DNA from: CAZXPY01 sp964643435
GTDB taxonomy: Bacteria > Patescibacteriota > Microgenomatia > Woykebacterales > RBG-16-39-9b
Direction: 5' to 3'
Assembly (NCBI GenBank): GCA_964643435.1
Contig: CAZXPY010000007.1
Coordinates: 1 to 22,526 of the forward strand
DNA: 22,526 nucleotides
Positions 13,514-20,605 of this stretch are shown here, piece after piece (the stretch's first letter is position 1; each line of letters opens with the position of its first letter). Below the pieces are notes generated by a model. The model did no database searches, had not been told where the DNA came from, and saw only the letters and a program-made list of their open reading frames with translations. The position numbers were made by a program, and so were the translations under genes.

Positions 13514-14095
13514 ATGAATTTAAAAGATTTATTTATTTCTAAAACAAGAGTAAAACTGCTCCAAACAATATTATCAAACCCTAAAGAAATTTATTATATT
13601 AGAGAACTTGTCCGAAAAGTGGGGGAACAAATTAACGCGGTGCGGGCTGAACTTTCTCGGATGGAAAAAGTGGGGATGGTCCGTTCTGAAGTCAGGGCAA
13701 ATAGAAAATATTACGGTTTTAGAAAAGACTACCCCTTTTATGATGAACTAGTGCGTTTAGTGGTTAAAAGCATTGGTCTGGGTGGAAATATAATTAAGGA
13801 GAAATCGCGTCTTGGAAAAATAAGATTTGCGATGTTAACCGGGGGATTTATTCAGAAAAATTCGGTTTCCGCAAACGATGTGGACCTTTTAGTAGTTGGT
13901 AGCGTTGTCTTACCAGCTCTATCTCAAATTGTCCAGGAAGCTGAAAGTCAGGTAGGTAGAGAAATAAACTATACCGTAATGAGTGAAGAAGAGTTCGCCT
14001 TTAGAAAAAATCGACGAGATCCTTTTGTTTTGGATATTTTAGGTAAACCTAGAGTTATGTTGATTGGTGATGAAGAAGATTTTCTCAAAACTTAA
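13514..14095 (+). CDS. Winged-helix / minimal nucleotidyltransferase fusion protein
   Basis: A 193-residue protein. Residues about 1-70 form a winged-helix domain (LFISKTRVKLLQTILSN, YYIRELVRKV, INAVRAELSRMEKVGMV, then the wing with RANRKYYGF). Residues about 103-180 look like a MNT-type nucleotidyltransferase: TGGF at 109-112, then D122-x-D124 in ANDVDLLVVG, followed by an EINYTVMSEEEF strand-helix segment. In canonical members the first motif is GS and another Asp lies later in a strand; here it is GG, and a likely third acidic residue is in VLDIL (D174). Such fusions are frequent in archaea and CPR; the target is unknown. A clear SD (AAGGAG, 13501-13506) precedes the ATG. The 3' end overlaps the next gene by 26 nt. 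Confidence 0.72.
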   Translation: MNLKDLFISKTRVKLLQTILSNPKEIYYIRELVRKVGEQINAVRAELSRMEKVGMVRSEVRANRKYYGFRKDYPFYDELVRLVVKSIGLGGNIIKEKSRLGKIRFAMLTGGFIQKNSVSANDVDLLVVGSVVLPALSQIVQEAESQVGREINYTVMSEEEFAFRKNRRDPFVLDILGKPRVMLIGDEEDFLKT

Positions 14096-15179
14096 GGCGA
14101 AGCACTTAAAAAAAAAGTTTTTTAATTTTTTTATCGCTGCTAGCTTAATTTTACTAGCAACTTTTCTATATTTTGTTAATAAACCGCCGTATCAGCAACC
14201 TTTAAAAACCCAAGAAACTAGTATTAATAGTGAGAAGCTCTGTTTAAATAAAAAAACCTCTTTTAAGGAAGAATTCGATTGTTATGAGAATTATTTTGAA
14301 GATATTACCGCCAAAAAAGATCCAACCTATTCCCTGCAAAAACTGGAACAGCTCTCTTCCGAGATCCCTTTTGTAAAAAGTTATTGTCACCCACTGGTTC
14401 ATTCGATTGGTCGTTTTTCAGCTAAACGTTTCCAAGATATTTCCCAAACCTTCTCTTTCGGTAAAGAAACTTGTTGGTCGGGGTATTACCACGGTGCGAT
14501 GGAAGGGTATATTTCCATTATTGGAATAGAAAACGTCAACTCTAGTATAAACGATATCTGCGCCTCTCAAAGAAGCGCTGGAAAATACTCATTCGATCAT
14601 TATAATTGTGTTCACGGCCTTGGACACGGCTTAACGGCGAACTTGGATTACGAAATATTTGAGGCTTTGGATCATTGCGATAAACTAATCGATACCTGGG
14701 AAAGAGATTCTTGTAGCGGCGGAGTTTTTATGGAGAATATCGTAAACGATGGGGTTAATCATAATTCAAAGTATTTAAAAAATGATGATTTAGAGTACCC
14801 CTGCAACGTTGCTCTCGAGAGATTTAAAAACCCCTGCTACCTTATGCAATCGTCCCATTTTTTAAAAGTTCTCTCCTACGATTATAAAAAAGGCTTTGAA
14901 CAATGCGAAAGATTCGATCGAAATTATCAATCCTCTTGTTTCCAAAGTATTGGTCGAGATATAAGTGGCAATTATTTGCGAAGTATTGAAAAAACACTAG
15001 AACTTTGCGGTTTGGCAAAGACCGAACACCAACTGCTTTGTTTTACCGGAGCAGCTAAAGATTTTACCTTCAACGATCGTAATTCTTTAAAATCAAGACA
15101 ACTTTGTGAATCATTACCAGAAGAAATGTATAAAGAGAGTTGCCTAAACGTTATTTCTCAAGTAGAATCTACTTTTTGA
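14070..15179 (+). CDS. Membrane-anchored Cys/His-rich repeat protein, unknown family
   Basis: A 369-residue protein I do not recognise. A basic N-terminus and a transmembrane helix (about 18-36) place the rest outside the cytoplasm. The exported part has 16 cysteines, an even number. Residues 100-190 hold a histidine-rich block: C106-H107-x3-H111, C135 with YYHGAMEG (H141), and C180-x-H182-GLG-H186. After that comes a periodic array of cysteine pairs C-x10/11-C: 203/215, 245/256, 279/290, 313/324 and 346/358, repeating about every 34 residues, suggestive of disulfide-stapled helical hairpins in the manner of Sel1/Hcp-like solenoids. The His motifs could bind a metal or heme. The ATG at 14070 overlaps the upstream gene by 26 nt; secD follows 3 nt after the stop. 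The coding call is firm; function is open. Confidence 0.85.
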   Translation: MKKIFSKLKAKHLKKKFFNFFIAASLILLATFLYFVNKPPYQQPLKTQETSINSEKLCLNKKTSFKEEFDCYENYFEDITAKKDPTYSLQKLEQLSSEIPFVKSYCHPLVHSIGRFSAKRFQDISQTFSFGKETCWSGYYHGAMEGYISIIGIENVNSSINDICASQRSAGKYSFDHYNCVHGLGHGLTANLDYEIFEALDHCDKLIDTWERDSCSGGVFMENIVNDGVNHNSKYLKNDDLEYPCNVALERFKNPCYLMQSSHFLKVLSYDYKKGFEQCERFDRNYQSSCFQSIGRDISGNYLRSIEKTLELCGLAKTEHQLLCFTGAAKDFTFNDRNSLKSRQLCESLPEEMYKESCLNVISQVESTF

Positions 15180-15182
15180 TTA

Positions 15183-16508
15183 ATGAGTAAGAGGCGAATT
15201 ATCCTTTGGTTAATAATACTTTTAACGCTCGTAGCGATTTATATTGATTGGCCCGGTTTACCTTTTAAGTTAACTCTTGGGCCCCTAAAAATTAATGAGA
15301 TACCACCCTCTAAAATTGACCTGACCATTTTTGGCCAAAAAATAAAGAAGGAATTAGATCTTAAATTGGGTTTAGATCTACAAGGGGGCACTCACTTAGT
15401 GTTGTCGGCTGATATGGGTTCTATTGAAGAAGGAAGTCGCGAGAAGGCTCATGAGGCTGTTAAAGAAGTGGTTGAGAGAAGAGTTAATTTTTTTGGTGTT
15501 AGTGAGCCGACAGTTCAAAGATCTAAAGTTGGAAGTGATTATCGGGTGATTATTGAATTACCAGGAATTAAAGATATAAAGGAGGCTAAAGAATTAATCG
15601 GACAGACTGCCAAACTAGAATTTAGAGAATTTAAGGATCAAAATCAACCGCCCGGTACCATACCTACTTTAGAAAATACAAAAGAAACTGGCATCAGTGG
15701 TAAAGATTTAAAAAGTGCTCAACCTGATTATCAAAGTAATGAAGGGGGACGAAGCACTCCAGTAGTGGCGTTCGAATTAACAAGCGAGGGAGGAAAGAAA
15801 TTTTCCCAAGTCACTAAAAGGTTAATTGGAAAGCCGCTAGCGGTTTTTTTAGATGATCAGGTTATTAGTGCGCCAACTGTCCAAAGTGAGATTTCCACTA
15901 GCGGCGTAATTACTGGATTAACTGCGAACGAAGCTAAAAAATTAGCAATTCATCTGAATGCAGGAGCGCTACCAGCACCAATAAAAATTATTTCTGAACA
16001 AACAATCGGACCGACCCTAGGAGCAGAATCAGTAACAAGAAGTATTATTGCCGCGGTTGTGGGTTTGGGTATTGTGACTGTCTTTATGGTAATTTATTAC
16101 GGAGTACCTGGACTTTTAGCTGATATTGCCCTTCTTATTTACGCAAGCTTAGTTATTGCCATATTTAAACTACTTTCAATCACGTTGACTTTAGCCGGGA
16201 TTGCTGCCTTTATCCTCTCGATCGGAATGGCGGTTGACGCTAATATTTTAATTTTTGAGCGAATGAGGGAAGAAATTAGGTCGGGGAGAAATCGCCAGAA
16301 CGCAATTGAGATTGGTTTTAGTAGAGCTTGGAATAGTATTAGAGATTCTAATGTCTCTTCCTTAATTACAAGTTTTGTTCTTTGGTGGTTTGGTACTGGT
16401 TCGGTGAGAGGTTTTGCCTTAACTCTCGCTTTGGGTATTATCGTGTCGATGTTTACAGCGGTAATTTTAACTAGGAACTTTTTAAGAATGCTTTACAGAG
16501 AAACCTAG
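15183..16508 (+). CDS. secD: Protein translocase subunit SecD
   Basis: SecD, 441 residues, which with SecF forms the proton-driven motor that pulls proteins out of the SecYEG channel. It has an N-terminal membrane helix (about 5-22), the family signature DLKLGLDLQGGTHLVL, the periplasmic P1 region including VVERRVNFFGVSEPTVQ and YRVIIELPGI, a segment with the GKPLAVFLDDQVISAPTVQ motif, LNAGALPAPIKI, then the C-terminal bundle of about five helices with ILSIGMAVDANILIFERMREE. It is shorter than the E. coli protein, as in many Gram-positive and CPR bacteria. It begins 3 nt after the Cys/His-rich gene and touches the next ATG. secF is separated from it by two small genes, which is unusual. Confidence 0.96.
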   Translation: MSKRRIILWLIILLTLVAIYIDWPGLPFKLTLGPLKINEIPPSKIDLTIFGQKIKKELDLKLGLDLQGGTHLVLSADMGSIEEGSREKAHEAVKEVVERRVNFFGVSEPTVQRSKVGSDYRVIIELPGIKDIKEAKELIGQTAKLEFREFKDQNQPPGTIPTLENTKETGISGKDLKSAQPDYQSNEGGRSTPVVAFELTSEGGKKFSQVTKRLIGKPLAVFLDDQVISAPTVQSEISTSGVITGLTANEAKKLAIHLNAGALPAPIKIISEQTIGPTLGAESVTRSIIAAVVGLGIVTVFMVIYYGVPGLLADIALLIYASLVIAIFKLLSITLTLAGIAAFILSIGMAVDANILIFERMREEIRSGRNRQNAIEIGFSRAWNSIRDSNVSSLITSFVLWWFGTGSVRGFALTLALGIIVSMFTAVILTRNFLRMLYRET

Positions 16509-17420
16509 ATGAAGAAAAACTTAGTGTTTCCAAAGATTCATAAAAAACTTAAACAGAGAAATAAAGAAATTATAACTGCCTTTAAGACTAAACATAAGGA
16601 AAGTTTAGCCTACCTTAAAAAAAAAGGAATCGATTTGTCGCGAGCGACAAGTGTCTCTGCCCAAACTTTGGCACTAGGGGCAGCGACAAGTGCTTTATTG
16701 ATGAGTTCACCGGTTATTGCAAAAAATCTATCGCCGACACTAGTCCACGTTAAAGAGCTGCCTTCAGCGGCCCAGATTTTAAAAGAAACTTTATCTAAAG
16801 TTTTACCAAAAGACTATCGGCAATTGTCGCGAGAAGAGGAAGCCCTAATCGAGGGAATTGTCAAAAACAATTTAGGGGTAGATGCAAAAGCAGAGCTCGC
16901 AGGTTACCGTTTAAATAAGAATTGGGGTTTAATTGGAGCCGAACAACACCTTCTTATGTTTCCAGGTGATAATTTAGCCTCTCATTTAGCCGGGTTGACG
17001 GAAAGATTTCTTTACACCGCCTCGGGAATTGCGCCCCACCGAGGTGCCTGGGGATATTTTTCCACTTCAAAGGCAGCTTTAACAGCCGCCGATATAACTA
17101 GAGAAAAGTATTACGTTGCCGTGCAAACCTTTCTGTCGCCAAATTGGCATCTTAATATGCAAGAAACAAGTAAATGGTTCAAATACCGTAAAGTTATTGT
17201 AATTAATCCAAACAATGGTTACGCTGTGGTCGCGGTTGTTGCCGATGCTGGACCAGCTGCCTATACGGGAAAAACTTTTGGTGGCTCTCCAGAAGTAATG
17301 CATTATTTAGGATTAGTTACAGGAGGTCGAAAAGGAGGGGTTATCATTTTATTTGTAGATGACCCTACGAATCAGATCCCGCTTGGGCCAATAGATAAAA
17401 TTTATGTCAATTTTAGTTAG
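16509..17420 (+). CDS. Putative secreted double-psi-barrel-like protein
   Basis: A 303-residue protein of no confident family. A long basic N-terminus (1-45) precedes a hydrophobic segment (about 48-70) ending in SSPVIAK, which looks like a signal peptide with a possible cleavage after IA. After an alpha-rich middle part (LSREEEALIEGIVKNNLG) comes GAWGYFSTSKAALTAADIT, and then the C-terminal segment KVIVINPNNGYAVVAVVAD, AGPAAYTGK, FGGSPEVMHYLGL and GGVIILFVDD. This last part has the strand order and the (A)DAGP motif typical of RlpA-like double-psi beta-barrels, in which an Asp is catalytic for peptidoglycan cleavage (here D246); that assignment is inference. It starts immediately after the secD stop and overlaps the following gene by 17 nt. 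Confidence 0.75.
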   Translation: MKKNLVFPKIHKKLKQRNKEIITAFKTKHKESLAYLKKKGIDLSRATSVSAQTLALGAATSALLMSSPVIAKNLSPTLVHVKELPSAAQILKETLSKVLPKDYRQLSREEEALIEGIVKNNLGVDAKAELAGYRLNKNWGLIGAEQHLLMFPGDNLASHLAGLTERFLYTASGIAPHRGAWGYFSTSKAALTAADITREKYYVAVQTFLSPNWHLNMQETSKWFKYRKVIVINPNNGYAVVAVVADAGPAAYTGKTFGGSPEVMHYLGLVTGGRKGGVIILFVDDPTNQIPLGPIDKIYVNFS

Positions 17421-17721
17421 AAGATTTGCTCAAATCGATACAATTTTTTTAGAATTTGAAGAAGGGTTGTTTTCTATTTCTGAAAGAAAGGAACTGGAGA
17501 AGGTTTTGGTAAACATTTTCCACCATTATATTCTGGATGTGATTTTGGATAATCTTGAAAAACCCGACCGAATAATTTTTTTGGAAAAAGTCACCGTTGT
17601 GGATGAGTACAACTTAATCGATTTTTTGAGAGCAAAAATAATTGGAGTCGAAGAGTTGTTAAAAAAATCCTGCGAACAGCTACGTTTAGAAATCCTTGAC
17701 GATTTAAAGAAAGGGAAATAA
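17404..17721 (+). CDS. Small acidic helical protein between secD and secF
   Basis: A 105-residue protein that I do not recognise with confidence. It is rich in Leu, Ile, Glu and Asp with no membrane helix, and looks mostly helical (SERKELEKVLVNIFHHYIL, LDNLEKPDRIIFLEK, FLRAKIIGVEELLKK). It slightly resembles the small DUF5663-type proteins of CPR, but I would not name it. The ATG at 17404 overlaps the upstream gene by 17 nt and the stop codon is directly followed by the secF ATG with AAAGGGA as SD, so it is a genuine operon member. Its job may relate to the SecDF motor or to the neighbouring exported protein. Confidence 0.72.
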   Translation: MSILVRRFAQIDTIFLEFEEGLFSISERKELEKVLVNIFHHYILDVILDNLEKPDRIIFLEKVTVVDEYNLIDFLRAKIIGVEELLKKSCEQLRLEILDDLKKGK

Positions 17722-18621
17722 ATGCTCGATATTGTTGGTAAGAAATACTTTTACTTTTTATTTTCGGCTTTAATTATAGTGCCCGGAATTTTCTCCTTAA
17801 TCTTCTGGGGGTTGCGGCTGGGAATAGATTTTACTGGCGGTAGCTTACTCGAAGTAAGAATCGAAAAACAACCTTCTAAAGAAGATATTGTTGCTACAGT
17901 AAAGCAGTCGGGAGTTGAGGTTTCTTTAGTTTCCGCCACAGACAATAGCTTTTTAATACGAACTAAACCCCTTACCGATAAGGAAACGGGCGCGGTTTTT
18001 AAAAGCCTGGAAGAAAAGTTTGGTAAAGTTGAGAAGCTTCGTCTAGAAACGGTTGGACCAACAATTGGAGCAGAACTTTTGCGAAAATCACTGTTTGCCT
18101 TAGTTTTAGCTTCAATCGGAATCGTTATTTACATAACCTTTGCCTTTAGAGAGGTCCCGCAACCAGCTTCTCCCTTGCGGTTTGGGATTTGCGCAATAAT
18201 TGCGCTGCTGCACGACGTTTTTTTGGTGATTGGTAGTTTTTCACTACTAGGTAAGTTTTTAGGGGTAGAGGTGGACTCCTTGTTTGTAACCGCCCTTTTG
18301 ACAATAATTGGTTTTAGTGTTCACGATACAATCGTTGTTTTTGATCGTATTAGGGAAAATTTGAAGAGACGAGTTTCAACATCCTTTGCAATTACGGTTA
18401 ACCACTCGATTATGCAAACCCTAGCCCGTTCTTTAAACACTTCTTTAACAGTTATTTTAGTACTTTTAGCCCTTGCTCTCTTTGGGGGAACGAGTATTCG
18501 CTGGTTTGTTGTTGCCTTACTTATTGGTGTAATCTCCGGTACTTATTCCTCAATTTTCAACGCTGCTCCTCTTCTTGTTCTTTGGCAGGAATGGTCTGAA
18601 AAACGCAAAGGTTCTACCTAA
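17722..18621 (+). CDS. secF: Protein translocase subunit SecF
   Basis: SecF, 299 residues. The first helix (about 8-30) is followed by the SecF signature LRLGIDFTGGSLLEVRI, a short periplasmic domain up to LRLETVGPTIGAELL, and five C-terminal membrane helices including LLTIIGFSVHDTIVVFDRIREN and TSLTVILVLLALALFGG. It forms the SecDF complex with the product of 15183-16508. Its ATG follows the upstream stop without gap. It appears to be the last gene of the operon that starts near 11887: a weak hairpin plus T-run lies about 70 nt downstream, and the next gene has different composition. Confidence 0.95.
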   Translation: MLDIVGKKYFYFLFSALIIVPGIFSLIFWGLRLGIDFTGGSLLEVRIEKQPSKEDIVATVKQSGVEVSLVSATDNSFLIRTKPLTDKETGAVFKSLEEKFGKVEKLRLETVGPTIGAELLRKSLFALVLASIGIVIYITFAFREVPQPASPLRFGICAIIALLHDVFLVIGSFSLLGKFLGVEVDSLFVTALLTIIGFSVHDTIVVFDRIRENLKRRVSTSFAITVNHSIMQTLARSLNTSLTVILVLLALALFGGTSIRWFVVALLIGVISGTYSSIFNAAPLLVLWQEWSEKRKGST

Positions 18622-18691
18622 CCCATAATAGGAACCCCACAATAAATTTGGGCGTCTTTTCTTTTGGAGATAAATTTGTTAGACTTACTTT

Positions 18692-18717
18692 AGCTGCCTT
18701 TGGGCGGTTTTCTTCTT
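18692..18717 (+). terminator. Possible terminator between secF and purM
   Basis: AGCTGCC (18692-18698) can pair with GGCGGTT (18703-18709), two pairs being G-T wobbles, around the 4-nt loop TTTG and is followed by TTTCTTCTT. It lies about 20 nt before the purM SD, so it could end the sec operon or act as an attenuator for purM. Confidence 0.35.
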
Positions 18718-18738
18718 AATAGGAGAAAGGAGAGAAGG

Positions 18739-19740
18739 ATGAATACCTACGAAGATGCTGGTGTTTCTCTTGCTAGGGGAGACGCGGCAAGTGAAGATGC
18801 CCGAAAACAACTTTTTCGCACTTTCAATAACTATTCCACATTGGTGAAAGGTCTTGTGGTCTTGCGGGCAGACTTCGGCGGAATGGGAGAACCATTCCTT
18901 GCACTAGCCTCCGATGGAGTGGGAACTAAGCTAGAGTATGCATTCGCCAGTGGGATACACAACACCGTGGGGATCGACCTGGTGGCAATGTGCGTCAATG
19001 ATCTTGCCCGAAATAATATCAGGCCATTGGGGTTTGCTCTTTATAGAGCGACTGGCAGGGTCGAACCAGAAATTATGCACGAAGTGATTGAGGGCGTAGT
19101 CGAAGGTTGTCTCCAAGCCGGCTGCGTCTACACCACTGGCGAGACTGCGGAGATGCCTAGTTTTTACCAGGCTGGAGAGTACGATCTTGCCGGATTTACC
19201 GTTGGCGTCTTTGACCGAAACCAGCTTAATACTGGGGAGAGGATAAGAGAAGACGACGTACTTATCGGCTTAGCTTCCTCTGGGCCACATAGCAACGGAT
19301 ACTCGCTTCTTCGGAGGGTTTTTCCTCCGGAAGAGGCGGTTAAAGACCCAGAACTGTTAGGTGAACTTCTTGCCCCCACCCGAATTTATGTGAAGAGCGT
19401 CCTTGCGGCAAACAAATCGTATGACGTCCATGGTTGGGTGCACATAACCGGTGGAGGGATTACTGGTAAGCTTGGAAAAATAATTCCAGAAGGACTTACC
19501 GCCAGGCTTAATTGGGGTTCTTGGCCTGTTCCAGCGATCTTTACCAAAAGCCAGGTCGCCGGGAATATTTCCGATCAGGAAATGCAGCGGGTTTTTAACC
19601 TTGGACTTGGATTCATCGGTGTAGTTTCAGCAAGAATTACCGATTATGTGGTGGATATCCTCAACAAAGAAGGAGAAAAAGCCTACGTTGTTGGAGAGAT
19701 TCTAAGATCTAATCAAAGCGATAAAGTTACCTTTGTTTAG
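18739..19740 (+). CDS. purM: Phosphoribosylformylglycinamidine cyclo-ligase PurM (AIR synthetase)
   Basis: PurM, 333 residues, converts FGAM to AIR with ATP in de novo purine synthesis. Family motifs are present: YEDAGVSLARGD at the N-terminus, SDGVGTKLEYAF, GIDLVAMCVNDLA, GETAEMPSFY, YDLAGFTVGVFD, GLASSGPHSNGYSLLR and HITGGGITGKLGK. The usual GGETAEMP motif begins with TT instead of GG. The ATG at 18739 was chosen because a strong SD (AAAGGAG, 18726-18732) precedes it by 6 nt; the frame extends upstream to 18700 without family-like sequence. Base use is clearly different from the neighbours: 35 of 60 bases are G/C at 19081-19140 against 18 of 60 at 2281-2340 in recX, and Leu is often CTT/CTC rather than TTA. 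No other purine gene is visible, suggesting acquisition or a moonlighting/salvage context. Confidence 0.93.
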   Translation: MNTYEDAGVSLARGDAASEDARKQLFRTFNNYSTLVKGLVVLRADFGGMGEPFLALASDGVGTKLEYAFASGIHNTVGIDLVAMCVNDLARNNIRPLGFALYRATGRVEPEIMHEVIEGVVEGCLQAGCVYTTGETAEMPSFYQAGEYDLAGFTVGVFDRNQLNTGERIREDDVLIGLASSGPHSNGYSLLRRVFPPEEAVKDPELLGELLAPTRIYVKSVLAANKSYDVHGWVHITGGGITGKLGKIIPEGLTARLNWGSWPVPAIFTKSQVAGNISDQEMQRVFNLGLGFIGVVSARITDYVVDILNKEGEKAYVVGEILRSNQSDKVTFV

Positions 19741-19764
19741 ATAAAACAAAAAGTACCCAATATC

Positions 19765-19794
19765 GGGCAAGAAGTTTCTTGCCCTTTTTCTTTT
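19765..19794 (+). terminator. Intrinsic terminator of purM
   Basis: GGGCAAG (19765-19771) pairs perfectly with CTTGCCC (19778-19784), with AA/TT able to extend the stem inside the loop, followed by TTTTTCTTTT. It is the cleanest rho-independent terminator in the window, 25 nt after the purM stop. Confidence 0.9.
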
Positions 19795-19797
19795 ATC

Positions 19798-19826
19798 TTG
19801 TTAAAAATTGTTTTTGTTGCTAAACT
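19798..19826 (+). promoter_or_regulatory. Promoter of the ABC transporter operon
   Basis: TTGTTA (19798-19803) and TAAACT (19821-19826) are separated by 17 nt and lie directly after the purM terminator. The predicted start is about 8 nt before the ATG at 19841. Confidence 0.6.
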
Positions 19827-19840
19827 TTTAGGTTGGATTT

Positions 19841-20605
19841 ATGGAAGGAAATAACGTGGTAATAAAAGTCGAAAATCTGACTAAAAAATACGAAGACGTA
19901 GTCGCGGTGGATAATATCTCGTTTGAAGTAGCCCAAGGAGAAATTTTTGGGTTGCTTGGTCCAAACGGGGCTGGAAAAACCACCACCTTAGAAATTATCG
20001 AAACGTTGCGAAAACCAACCGAGGGAAAAATTTTTGTCGATGGAATTGATATTTTGGAACACCCTTGGGAAGTGAAAAGCCGCATTGGTGTGCAGCTACA
20101 GGCCGCTGGTTTTTATCCTGATCTGACATTAGTAGAGCTTTTAAAAATGTTCGCGCTTCTTTATCAAGTTAAAATTAACCCAGTTGAAATTCTGAAAAAA
20201 TTTAATCTCGAAGAAAAGAAAGGTTCTTTCTGGCAAAAACTCTCCGGTGGTCAAAAACAGCGTTTTTCATTAGCGACCACTTTAATTCATAACCCAAAAA
20301 TTATTTTTCTGGATGAGCCAACCACTGGACTAGACCCACAAGCAAGAGCCAATCTTTGGGACGAGATTCAAAAAATTCATAAAGAGGAAAGAACCATCAT
20401 TTTGACCACTCATTATATGGAGGAAGCAGAAGAATTATGCGATCGGGTAGCAATAATGGACAAAGGAAGGATTGTTAAGATTGGCACTCCTCATAAACTT
20501 ATTGATGAACTTCTAGCCGCTGGGTTTGAAAAAAAGCAAGAAGTCAAAAAGGCCGATCTTGAAGATGTGTTTTTGAATCTAACCGGGAGGCACTTGCGTG
20601 ACTAA
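19841..20605 (+). CDS. ABC transporter ATP-binding protein
   Basis: A 254-residue ATPase subunit of an ABC-2 type exporter. Motifs: Walker A GPNGAGKT (40-47), Q-loop around VQLQAAGFYPDLT, signature LSGGQ (134-138), Walker B IIFLDEP (154-160), D-loop GLDPQ, and H-loop TTHYMEEAEELCD. It resembles the CcmA/drug-exporter ATPases; substrate unknown. Two starts are possible: the ATG at 19841 and an in-frame GTG at 19856, for which GGAAGGAA just upstream would serve as SD and which would give MVIKVENL as N-terminus, closer to the family. With the ATG start the leader is only about 8 nt. The 3' end overlaps the permease gene by 8 nt. Confidence 0.93.
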   Translation: MEGNNVVIKVENLTKKYEDVVAVDNISFEVAQGEIFGLLGPNGAGKTTTLEIIETLRKPTEGKIFVDGIDILEHPWEVKSRIGVQLQAAGFYPDLTLVELLKMFALLYQVKINPVEILKKFNLEEKKGSFWQKLSGGQKQRFSLATTLIHNPKIIFLDEPTTGLDPQARANLWDEIQKIHKEERTIILTTHYMEEAEELCDRVAIMDKGRIVKIGTPHKLIDELLAAGFEKKQEVKKADLEDVFLNLTGRHLRD

